Source: Aquatica leii
Lineage: Eukaryota; Arthropoda; Insecta; Coleoptera; Lampyridae
DNA length: 64,000 bases
Assembly (NCBI GenBank): GCA_035610365.1
Contig: CM069437.1
Span: 53,592,093 to 53,656,092 of the forward strand
Direction: 5' to 3'
Positions 13,506 to 22,366 of the stretch are shown one piece after another. The translations under genes were made by a program, and so were the position numbers. The stretch's first letter is position 1; each line of letters begins with the position of its first letter. The notes under the pieces were generated by a model. That model did no database searches. It was not told the DNA's origin and saw nothing but the letters and a program-made list of their open reading frames with translations.

Positions 13506-13539
13506 GACGTTTCGACAGTCATGTCGCTGTCTTCTTCAG
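13506..13539 (-). ncRNA. Hammerhead ribozyme motif, minus strand
   Basis: Reading the minus strand from 13,539: CTGAAGA (one change from the consensus CUGAUGA), one extra A, a perfect 5-bp stem II (GACAG / CTGTC) around an 8-nt loop, then GAAACGTC ending at the expected cleavage position. PLE terminal repeats are known to carry hammerheads with a minimal stem III (ACGU), thought to act as dimers. The U-to-A change in the core probably weakens or abolishes activity. Stem I pairing is poor here. Confidence 0.55.
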
Positions 13540-13685
13540 AAAAAACTGAAACTGAAGATATAGGATCCTGACAAGCCTTTATATTACGCCGTTCGGGTCA
13601 GTGGTTCGTGACGGTTCCGATTCATTAGTTTTCCGGAACATGTTTTTCCATATTGGCGCTAGATCGATTCCATTATCCATATCAA

Positions 13686-14784
13686 AATTGTCGTACTTCT
13701 GGATTTCAATCGCCCAATTGTGAGTGCTACAGGTTCAGCCACTCATCCTCTGGCTAGATACTTATGTACCATTTTACAACCGCTACGGGAAAAAGCATCC
13801 ATCACGTAAAGAATTCTTAGCACTTCGTCTCATAATTAAAAAAATTAAATTGGAACCACAAGACATTTTCGTCAGTTTTAATGTGACATCTCTCTTCACA
13901 AAAGTGCCTCTACAAACAGCACTGGAGATCATCAAGACCAAATTACAAAAAGCAGATTTGGATGAGGAGCTTAACGGACTTATTGAGCTATGCTTAAATT
14001 CCACGTTGAAAATTGAAAGGGTTGCCATGGGATCACCACTTTCTCCAGTCATCGCCAATATATTTATGGAGGATTTTGAAGAAAGAGCATTAGAAACCGC
14101 TACCTTCAAACCAAAATGCTGGCTACGTTATGTGGACGATACATTTGTAATTTGGTCTCATGGAACAGAAGCACTACACAACTTTTTGGATCACATCAAC
14201 CAGTTAGATTTCAACATCAAATTCACCATGGAAAAGAAAACAAACAGAAGCATTCCGTTCTTAGACGTACTGGTCACTCGAAATATGGACAACAAATTGG
14301 GACATCAAATATACAGAAAACCGACACATACTGACAGATACCTCAACGCCGAATCACATCATCATCTAGCTCAGAAGTATGCAGTTCTAAAAACTTTAGT
14401 ACACAGAGCCAAGGCGATCAATGAACTGAACACGTTAAAGACCGAACTATGTCACCTAACAAACGATTTTAGAAAAGCAGACATATATCGAGCAATTAAC
14501 AAACACAATAAGAAAAAACCAAAGAAGGAGGAACCCGAGGCAACTTTCTCCCTTCCTTACATAAAAGGCTGCACGGATAAAATAGCTAGGATACTTAGAG
14601 GGAAAAATACCAAAGTGATCTTCCTTGCAACAAATAAAATAGTCGCTAATTTCTCAAAATCAAAAAAAAACAAAAGCACCACTCGAGCAACCAGGGGTCT
14701 ACCACATCCCTTGTTCGTGTGGGCTGGCTTACATAGGACAAACGGGACGCAACATAGCTACCAGATTAAAAGAACATAAGGCGG
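13686..14784 (+). pseudogene. PLE reverse transcriptase (copy 4), 5'-truncated
   Basis: The RT reads from about 13,686 in one frame (RPIVSATGSATHPLARY). It shifts near 13,800-13,850 into the long open frame ending at 14,779. There it shows FVSFNVTSLFTKVPL, the MGSPLSPVIANIFMEDFE block, RYVDDTFVIW with both catalytic aspartates, IPFLDVLVTR and YRKPTHTDRYL, all hallmark PLE RT motifs. A second frame change near 14,660 leads into the endonuclease frame, where GVYHIPCSCGLAYIGQTGRN starts at about 14,697. The N-terminal domain is missing. RT core residues survive but two frameshifts and a nested LTR inactivate the copy. The ATG at 13,724 is not the biological start, because coding similarity precedes it in another frame. 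Confidence 0.8.
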
Positions 14785-15942
14785 TGTTACGTACAAAATT
14801 TTCATAACGTAATACCCTGTATATCAAATTAAAATTAGATTCCGGTTTTGACTGCCGATCTTTCTGGTTACTGACATGTTGCGGAATTTATTTTAAAGCT
14901 GTCAACTACTAAAGACGGTCTGTGTCGTGAATTGACCTAATCCAAAAGATTTTAAGTACATCCACTGTGATGGACAGGAAATTATAAGTTAATTACGAAT
15001 TTATCGTAATTTATTCGGCACAGGGTAAGATATTTGCATCCAATTTGTTAGGATTCTTTTGTAATTTCTTTATTAATTTGATAGCCGTTTCGCCACGCTT
15101 TGGCCACATGTTCCGATTTAACTAATTAAGCACAAGGAGGAATGAACTTCGAGAAATAATTGAAGGCCTATTAATTATCGGCACCGACAAGGAATGTCAC
15201 TTCTTCGACATCAGTCGATTACGATACTCACCTTTTAATTGTTAGAAGAAACAGCTTTCTATATATATCGGGTTCTTATACTTAATGTCATATATTATTA
15301 ATTTTGTAGACTTCGACTTTCGTGAGTCATTGTGTTAACACGGCTTGCATTCTTATTATTTCAGGCTACTCACCAGGGAAAACGTTTTCTTCGCTCAAGT
15401 AGGTACTGGATTGTGGGTAAGTTTATTTAATTATTTTGTCGCTGTCAGAAAAGTCACTCACGGAACTTTTGTTTATGTTAATTTCCGTAATTACGATTAT
15501 TGTTGCAACACCAGGTAATTTCATTAATCATTTTGTGTGTATCGCATGCTGTGTACAAACGACATTTATTACGAAATTTTTTTCGCTATTCACTTCGACT
15601 CAACTTATGTATTGTGTGTTGCCGATACTTCTGGCATTTGTGGATTGAGAATTAGATATACTCTTGTTAATATTCTACGTTACTAAATTAAAGTATTCAT
15701 ACCTATTAATCTTTCTTTTATGGTAACATACCTTTCTCTTTTATTGTGGTTACCCGAACATCAGAGTAACAAGGATTACGAACCTAAAAATTCGTTACAA
15801 GTTTAGACCGTCTATCTTGATCGAGGCAAAAGTGTTAATTATAAATAATCTGGCGCCCTTAATTATTATTGACTTGAACCTCCCCTATCTCCGACTGTGT
15901 AAGTTGGCCGTGCAAGGTTTGTAAGACCTAAAGCTTGTAACA
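14785..15942. mobile_element. Solo LTR nested in the PLE endonuclease
   Basis: This 1,158-bp block begins TGTTAC and ends GTAACA, a 6-bp inverted terminus typical of LTRs. It is flanked by GCGG (14,781-14,784) and GCAG (15,943-15,946), a 3-of-4 matching 4-bp target duplication. The GIY-YIG frame that stops making sense at 14,785 resumes in the same frame right after 15,946 (…KKHNTRSAVAEHFLD…). Removing the block plus one duplication leaves the frame continuous. No internal retrotransposon genes are present, as expected after LTR-LTR recombination. A TGGCGCCC string near 15,852 is inside it. Confidence 0.7.
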
Positions 15943-15946
15943 GCAG

Positions 15947-16090
15947 ATACAAAGAAACATAACACAAGATCTGCTGTTGCGGAACACTTTTTAGACACAA
16001 TATTGACTAAATCCCAAAACTTCTGGCCTAGACTATACAAGGAAGCCATTGCAATCCAGAAGTACGACAATTTTAATAGGGATAATTGAA
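15947..16090 (+). pseudogene. PLE GIY-YIG endonuclease, C-terminal half (copy 4)
   Basis: This continues the endonuclease split by the solo LTR: TRSAVAEHFLDT, FWPRLYKEAIAIQKY and NFNRDN up to a TGA near 16,088. These match the conserved 'SAVAEH…GH' and '…EAIEIxKxxNNFNRD' blocks at the end of PLE proteins. It is followed directly by the terminal repeat. Confidence 0.7.
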
Positions 16091-16409
16091 TCGATCTAGC
16101 GCCAATATAAAAAAACGAAACGTCAAACATTGTAAATTTTTCAAAGTTGGTAAGTTTTCTAAGTTTTATAAATTTTGTGAAAACTGTAAATATGGAACGC
16201 GGCTCTAAACCCAAAAATAATTATTTGTTAAAAAATCATGGCCGCGAAAGCCTCAAAAATAAAATGTTTTATAATCACTATAAGAACGTGAAATGTCCAC
16301 GTACAACAAAACGAATTGGATTCGTTTAATAAATGTCTTAATGTTTTGTTAAGAGAGTGTCACGTTGGTGTTGAATAAAAAACATTTTTGGAAAGTAAAA
16401 TAAAATGAT

Positions 16410-16615
16410 GTTTTTTTTTAAATACATAAATAAAATTTTTGAATGGCATTTGTTGTATTTCTCAGAGAATACTGTTGAGCATTAATGACTTGTTAGGTTT
16501 TTACTTAAAGTGGCGGTGGTTGTTTGGCAAGTTTTTAGAAGTGGCAGCTACAGGATTTGAACCATGGACCCTCGACGCAAAGGAAGACTATTAGATACTC
16601 TAAACCACGGCGGAT
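16410..16615 (-). repeat. Possible tRNA-derived SINE or tRNA-like relic
   Basis: On the minus strand from 16,612 there is an A-box-like TGGTTTAGAGTATC and, about 33 bp on, a good B box (GGTTCAAATCC). This is the spacing of an internal RNA polymerase III promoter. The cloverleaf does not fold: T-stem, anticodon stem and acceptor mismatch, so it is not a working tRNA gene. Downstream sequence ends in an A-rich tail near 16,410-16,425, which would fit a short SINE. No second copy was noticed in the window. Confidence 0.3.
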
Positions 16616-16619
16616 TGCT

Positions 16620-17530
16620 TGTAAATTGCTTAGTTAAAGTATCACATTAGTACGTTTTTAATGTTTAAAATTTCAATAAGCAAAAAATACTTTTTATACA
16701 AAACAAATATTACATTTTTTTAACTTATAGAACATTATAGAAAACTTATAAAGTTGTCTAAAAATTTTACGACAAAGATTTTAAACGTAATGACTATGAA
16801 ATAATTTTTCTCGGCTGTTTACGACAGATTTATACGTTTTTTGCTGGAATCTTAAATATTATTTATCTTGTCGTAGTTTCTTGATAAACAAAATCTGCTA
16901 CGTATGCATACATGTAAACGGAAATCAACAAAGTTTTTTTAAGCAAACGAGGTAAATTTATAAGTATGTAAGAATTATTCGTACATAATAAGTATTGTTA
17001 TTAGAAAAAAAAACTAAGCAGAAAATATTCAAGCTTTCAGAGATCAAATGGAGTAGTTTGACAAATTTGATTTACGTATCTAAAAAACGACCATTTATTT
17101 CATTAGATGTGTATCGTACTCAAGAAGATTTTAATCTTAGACCAAAGCAAACAACGAGGATTTTAGTTGAGAAAATTAATTACAAAAGTGTACTGTATAA
17201 CTCAAGAAAATTTTTTTGTCCAATTGGGCATGGTTATAATAAGTTATAATGAAAGGAAATTGTTGTTTGCTGATGTCGCTACATAACAAAGAGAAATATG
17301 ATTTGCTATGAATGAATAATAATGAAGACGTTTGTTTGACGTTCTTACATATGTGTTCGTGTAGTTAATGGTTTTAAAAATATCAAACATATTTGGTTAT
17401 TGTAATCTATATTGAACTTGTAATTGCACACGTGTGTTACCACAAAATGTTTTCAAAATTTTTAAAAAACCTTTTTTGTTACTCGCTAATGTTTCTTCTG
17501 CTTAGCACTTTTTTTTAATATATCAGTCAC
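16620..17530. other. No gene recognised
   Basis: AT-rich. An 84-codon plus-strand frame at 16,995-17,249 has an unusually balanced composition (SEIKWSSLTNLIYVSKKRPF) but matches nothing I recognise. Confidence 0.3.
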
Positions 17531-18400
17531 ATTGGCAGCGTAGGGTAGATAAGCGAATCCAGCTAGCGCTGGTTGTAGTTCGTTCTTCTTTGTGGTACTT
17601 GCTTTTTAGAATTTTCAGAGTTATATCCATTTCTTGTCAATGCGTTAGTTACCTGTAGCATCTCTACTGGTCGGTTTTTTGGAACACTAATCTCCTCTGT
17701 CCGTCGCAGAAATGTCGAGATAAGTCATCTTTTCTGTTGTCGGTGGTAGTGTGATGTAGCATGGAGATATCTATCTGTACGAGTTTTCTTCCTATATACG
17801 ATGTGACATATAATGTTATTTATGCGTTTTACTAGTACATATAGAAAAAATAGGCAACCACCTTTTTTAACTTCCATCGTTAAACTGATGTACGGCTGTT
17901 GTCCGTTTACGTGGTTTACGAATTGTTTCAGAGGTTCCATTCTAAGTGACCATATTATGAAGGTGCCGTCTACATAGCGGTACCAGCATGTGAGTTTCTT
18001 TTCAGTAGTTTATACCCTCTTCTTTGAAGGTCTTTATGAAAATGTTGGCAATTACTGGCCATAACAGAAAACGGCGCCACTCTTCTGCTCGTAAAATTGG
18101 TTGTACTTAAACTTAAACACAACATAACTAAGTCTTCACTTAGTCCTTTTGGCACTAATAGTTTTCAGATAAGTCGCAATGTTTTTTTTACTGGTACATT
18201 GATGAAAAGTGAAACGACATTAAAACTTACTAGATTCTTTTTGCACGTTATGTGGTGTTGTTTTAGTAGTTCTACAAAATGTTTAAAGTTTTTTACGTAT
18301 GTGCTTGTCGATCTCACATATTGTTGCAGTTCTTTAACCCGGTCAAGCAAGTACTAACAATCGGTCTAAGTAGGGTCTCCCCGTTCAAACGTTAAAATAC
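17530..18400 (-). pseudogene. PLE reverse transcriptase relic, minus strand (copy 5)
   Basis: Minus-strand blocks in RT order are NLVSFNVVSLFINVPV (about 18,190-18,240) and a degraded 'APFSVMASN' at the MGSPLSP position. The catalytic box reads YVDG instead of YVDD near 17,975, with GTFIIWS. After that come FVNHVN, FFLYVLVKR, HIVYRKKTRTDRYLHATSHY, and finally ALTRNGYN near 17,640. Frame changes occur between blocks. Loss of the second catalytic aspartate and the frameshifts make it inactive. Its 5' end lies against an oppositely oriented PLE tail at 18,420. Confidence 0.7.
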
Positions 18401-18419
18401 CTACAAGGAACAAACAGTG

Positions 18420-18700
18420 TTATCAACGAATGGTGAGAGAGTCGCTGGATATAATGAAGAACAGCAACGTCTTTAATAGAAAGGATGGCTTTCGATTAAG
18501 CAACACTGGGAGACTGGCTATAAAAAAATACCTAAAAACATGACTACTACAAACACATTTTAACGGGGTTCAACAAACACAATTGGATACGTTTCAACAA
18601 ACAACTGACACGGATAGCAACGCACAGGTATATAACCAGAAACAGAAGACAACAACAGTTTTTGAAAATCTTTTGAAGAAGTTGACAGCATTAAATTACT
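18420..18700 (+). pseudogene. PLE C-terminal tail fragment, plus strand
   Basis: The plus strand reads RESLDIMKNSNVFNRKDGF at about 18,432-18,490. This matches the conserved end of PLE proteins (E-A-I-E-I-x-K…NFNRDDG). It is followed by a leader-like stretch and a GAAGAAGTTGACAGC string that recalls, but does not form, a hammerhead. With the minus-strand RT at 17.5-18.4 kb it forms another head-to-head PLE junction. Confidence 0.5.
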
Positions 18701-18719
18701 TCAGCGGACAACGGTCATG

Positions 18720-19740
18720 AAAGCCTACATTCAAGAAAAATAATATTTTGAAATTTTTAAGAAAATCAATAGATTTATCTTGCCCGAGTTGTTTTAATGC
18801 AAAAAAATTTAGATTTAGTTGACAGTACACAAGTTACAGAATGAGCGCGCTTTAATCACGAGACCGAGTATCATACACAAGCTGTACAGCGGCGAGTGTA
18901 CAAAACGGTAGAGAGATTGAAACGTATTCTATGACATGTGTTTTATACTATTTTTTCTATTTCGATTCAGCTTTAATATATTTCGTATAATTTTAATTGG
19001 CAAACAATATAGGAAAACTTTAGTAATCTTTTATTAGATTAGTAACACTAAGACTTTTACATGTTGAAATTTATGTATATTAACTTAAAATCTCATATAA
19101 GATGATCTCTTTATACTTTCATAAGTAAATGACTTTGGATTAATAGGACGTCTTTAATTTATCTTGGCATCAACATTTGAATTTCAATTGTTAAGTTACA
19201 ATAATTTGTTGTTTATGTAACGTCAACTTATGATGCAAAGACATCAACTTTGAAAAAACTGACATTACTAAAATTTGTGTAAGAATTTGCTAATTCTTAC
19301 TCAGATTTTAGTGTAAGAATCGTTAATTCTTATCTCGAAATAGAGAAAAAGTTTTTCTGGTTTTAAAACAAATTTTGTCTTTGTTTTACCTCATTGTCAA
19401 CGACACGTTTAGAAAGTATTATTTTGTTAAATTAATTAATTTTTGGTATTATAGAAAAAAAGATTAGGTAATGAGGTTTCAATAAAATGGTGAAAAAGTT
19501 AATAAAAAGTGAAACAAAGTTTTAACTGTAACTATATAAATTTCTCTTTTAATAGAAGGGATTAACAAAAAAACCCTGCGCAAATTAATACTCTTGAAAA
19601 AGATTACAATTTTACATGATGACGTAACATTAAACATTTACGAACAACGCGATTGTCACGACAATGTTAAAAAAAATTAAACCACAAAGCAGTTTAGCGA
19701 CGTTAATATAAAAAAAAATTTTTTGTTTTTTTTAGTGGCA
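18720..19740. other. No gene seen; two small hairpins
   Basis: AT-rich. Two adjacent hairpins with related sequence lie at 19,280-19,299 (TAAGAATT…AATTCTTA) and 19,314-19,332 (TAAGAAT…ATTCTTA). Confidence 0.5.
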
Positions 19741-20125
19741 AAATTCTGAAATTAGATAAAGTTGAAAAATCTAAAATTTAAAAATTAAAAGAATTAGCTT
19801 TAAAAAGTTTTTGTAAGAATTTCGATATTATTGTTCTTCCAGCCGACAAAAGTAACCCTATTGTTTTAAATTATTCGTTAAGAAAATCTAATTTACTTTT
19901 TCAAAATGAACATTCTTTTAATACGAAATTCTAATACAGATAAAACGTGAGGTAAACCAATTAATGGACTAATATAATCTACTATGTATGTATGTTATTA
20001 GACTATTAGACATGTGGTCGAGTACCTAAAAACATCTCTAGTTCTAAATCTAATTCAAAATTTTCATTGTTATAACAGATAATATTAAAAAATGTTTTTA
20101 TAAGAATGACAAAAAGTTCGTATTC

Positions 20126-20781
20126 GTGTCCAACATTCTTTGCGAGTTTACAGGTAAAACCTCTTCTCACATCCTCAATTCTCAGCATTTTATTCAACGT
20201 CTAGAAACTATAAAACTTGAACCCCAAGATCTTCTCGTGAGCTTTGATGTTACTTCACTTTTTACTAAAGTTCCTATTAAGGATTCGCTTACTATCATCA
20301 AACAAATTCTGTCTCAACATGGCAATGACTTGAGTTAGGTTCCTTTTATTGAAAAGTGTCTATCCTCTACTTACTTCCAATTTGATAACAAATTTTACAA
20401 ACAAGTTTCTGGTGCTGCTCTCCTCTATCACCTGTTGTAGCTAACATTTTTATGGAATCGTTTGAAACGGTTGCTTTGGAATCATCAATATTAAAACCTA
20501 AAGTGCGGTTTAGATATTTTGACGACACGTTTATTGTTTGGTCCCATGGTCTTCTTGAATTGTCTAAGTTTCTTGATCATCTTAACAATCGACACTTAGA
20601 TATCAAATTTAGTATGGAAATCGAAAGTAATGGTTCTCTTCCATTTCTTGACGTTCTTGTGACTCGTAAGCCCGACGGACTTCTGGGCCATTCTGTTTAT
20701 CGTTAACCCACTTATACGGACAGATACCTTCATGCTTCGCCTCATCATCATCCTGCACAGAAACGTTCTGTTATTGAATCT
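20126..20781 (+). pseudogene. PLE reverse transcriptase (copy 6)
   Basis: An open stretch at 20,126-20,338 reads LEPQDLLVSFDVTSLFTKVP and ends at a TAG (20,336-20,338). A frame change near 20,418 disrupts the 'GSPLSPVVANIFME' block, which is otherwise legible. Then 20,452-20,706 reads RYFDDTFIVWSHG, a YFDD catalytic box with both aspartates, and LPFLDVLVTRK. A TAA at 20,704-20,706 interrupts VYR-PTYTDRYL. Two stops and one frameshift are therefore the main lesions. All RT core motifs remain. The RT would copy the element RNA at the nick made by the downstream endonuclease. Confidence 0.8.
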
Positions 20782-21525
20782 TTGGTCCATCGTGCCTTTT
20801 CTATTTGCCAACCTGAGAATCTAGACTCAGAACTCCGTCATCTTACTAGAACCTTAGTGAACAATGGTTATTTAAAGCGAGATATTCATAGAGTTATTAA
20901 TCGTCGTTTACATCCACGTACTCGATTATCTAAGGACATTTCTACTCCCGAATCCAACCCGAAATTGGCTTTTTTACCCTACATTCACAAGGTTACAGAT
21001 CAAATAGGGAAACTCCTTTGTAAGAATGGTATTAAACCCATATTCAACTCGACATGCAAAATCTCTCAGATTCTTCCTTCTCCCAAAGACAAATTTCCTA
21101 CACTTTTGTCTCAAGGTGTATACCAAATTCCTTATTCTTGTGGTTTAGTCTACATTGGTGAAACTGGTCGTTCCGTCATTACTCGCATTTCAGAACATGA
21201 TCGTTGTATAAGGAAAAGGTATATTTCCAAGTCTGCGGTCGCTGAACATAATTTTACTACAGGTCACAAGATAAATTTTGATAATGTTTCCTTGATTGCC
21301 AAGCCTCCATTCTTTTTCAATAGGAAATTCCGAGAAAGCATAGGAATCATCAAACACCGCAATAACTTCAATCGCGGTCATGGTTTCGAACTATCCCCTC
21401 TTTGGTTCCCGGTTATTAGTCAGTTATCAAAAACACGTTCCCTAGCAACCGTAACCCAATCAGGGCCGAGCTTAACCATCCGTGACGATCCTTTTCCTTT
21501 AAATACGGAGACTATTTCTTCTTAA
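20782..21525 (+). CDS. PLE C-terminal half with GIY-YIG endonuclease
   Basis: This uninterrupted 247-codon frame is in the same frame as the sequence beyond the TAA at 20,704, so the true protein is a fusion with the RT. The first about 60 residues are the RT thumb and linker (ELRHLTRTLVNNGY). LPYIHKVTDQIGKLL follows. The nuclease starts at residue 112 with GVY, has YIG at 124-126, the catalytic-type arginine in TRISEH near 135, and SAVAEHNFTTGH at 151-162. The tail carries the NNFNRGHG block near 194-201 and a Ser/Thr-rich extension. GIY-YIG domains cut DNA using a single metal ion. The internal ATG is not the natural start. Confidence 0.8.
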   Translation: MVHRAFSICQPENLDSELRHLTRTLVNNGYLKRDIHRVINRRLHPRTRLSKDISTPESNPKLAFLPYIHKVTDQIGKLLCKNGIKPIFNSTCKISQILPSPKDKFPTLLSQGVYQIPYSCGLVYIGETGRSVITRISEHDRCIRKRYISKSAVAEHNFTTGHKINFDNVSLIAKPPFFFNRKFRESIGIIKHRNNFNRGHGFELSPLWFPVISQLSKTRSLATVTQSGPSLTIRDDPFPLNTETISS

Positions 21526-21537
21526 GTCATTTCTACG

Positions 21538-21740
21538 GAGTTTAGAATCTGGCTTGGTTCACGAGTTGATTACCTAACTCGGTAGTGGTTCTTTGTTAGA
21601 TTTTCGTTTGCTTTTTCAAGTTATCGTTTTCTTTCCTACCTTTTCAGAGTTTAGGTTATGGCTTGTTTCACAAGTGGATAACCTAACTTTTGAAAAGTTC
21701 TTAGTTAGATTTCGATTGCTTGTTTGAGTTTTGCGATTTA
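21538..21740 (+). repeat. Two-copy tandem repeat in PLE 3' region
   Basis: Two units about 110 bp apart share GAGTTTAG, GGCTTG, TTCAC, AACCTAACT or TACCTAACT and GTTAGATTT. They are about three-quarters identical by eye and lie immediately before the hammerhead motif. Terminal repeats of PLEs are often partly duplicated in tandem. Confidence 0.6.
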
Positions 21741-21749
21741 TCTCACGCC

Positions 21750-21786
21750 CTGATGAAGCCCCTTACGAAAGTGGGCGAAACGTTTC
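21750..21786 (+). ncRNA. Hammerhead ribozyme motif, plus strand
   Basis: CTGATGA (21,750-21,756) is a perfect core box. One extra A follows, then stem II GCCC (21,758-21,761) with GGGC (21,773-21,776), then GAAACGTT (21,777-21,784). The last base of the expected GAAACGUC is U instead of C, a poor cleavage context. The following T run cannot pair with the upstream CTCACGCC, so stem I looks lost. It lies 225 bp after the PLE stop codon, where PLE terminal repeats carry such motifs. Confidence 0.55.
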
Positions 21787-22332
21787 TTTTTTTTAATGAT
21801 TTAACTTTTTTCGGGGTCTAACTTATCTAGAACTTACTTGATAATTGCAGCTTCTAAAGAAATTCTCCAACAAGTGATAATCGATGCAGGTGGGAGCGAT
21901 ATATTTTTGAAAACTTTTCTAAACGGTTCTAAACGACTTGGCATCTACAGAAATTCCTTAGTAGCATTTACAGAAACATTACTAAACTTTATACGTTGTA
22001 ACTACTAACTAATTGAAGAATTGCAAGTAAAATTTTGTTAATAATATTTCAATTTTTTGTAGTTGTTTCTAACTTATTAATTAATTTGTTGTTTCCAGTA
22101 AACAATTTTTTAAAAGAAGGTGATCTTTTCATCATTGTCATTTACTCATTCATCGTTAATCCACAACTGATTACGGGCAATTATTGAAATTTTTAATGTA
22201 TGACATTGATTACTAACAACAATACAATTTTGTATAATAACATATTATATTGTAAAGCTACTAAAAGTTATGTAAAAATCTTGCAATTAATATAGAACAA
22301 TTATGTTGTAAGACATAAAAAAATGTCTAAAA

Positions 22333-22366
22333 TATGCATTTGCATTTACAAGTATGCAAATGCATA
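22333..22366. repeat. Perfect 13-bp palindrome with octamer-like words
   Basis: TATGCATTTGCAT (22,333-22,345) and ATGCAAATGCATA (22,354-22,366) are perfect inverted copies around an 8-nt loop. Each arm contains the POU-type octamer ATGCAAAT. No gene is nearby to give this regulatory meaning. Confidence 0.6.

Larger units (their letters stand above)
13398..16240 (+). mobile_element. PLE copy 4 with inverted terminal repeats
   Basis: The left arm (13,398-13,682, read on the minus strand) matches the right arm (about 16,046-16,240). Shared blocks include GAATCGATCTAGCGCCAATAT, CGAAACGTCAAAC and ATATGGAACGCGG. The right arm lacks about 140 bp present on the left, including the hammerhead core and stem II. 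Between the arms lie a 5'-truncated RT, a GIY-YIG endonuclease and a nested solo LTR. RT sequence starts directly after the left arm, so the 5' part of the gene was lost before or at insertion. Confidence 0.75.
19740..21830 (+). mobile_element. PLE copy 6, best preserved
   Basis: It spans an N-terminal block (FDIIVLPADKSNPIVLN at about 19,822-19,875), RT, GIY-YIG endonuclease, a 3' region with a two-copy tandem repeat, and a hammerhead motif at 21,750. Sequence between about 19,940 and 20,110 is not recognisable as coding, so part of the N-terminal domain is lost. Codon use is richer in GC than the flanks. Confidence 0.8.

Noticed and set aside
16542..16612. Functional tRNA gene on the minus strand
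   Set aside because: A and B boxes are present, but the acceptor, anticodon and T stems do not pair, so only a tRNA-like or SINE relic is reported.
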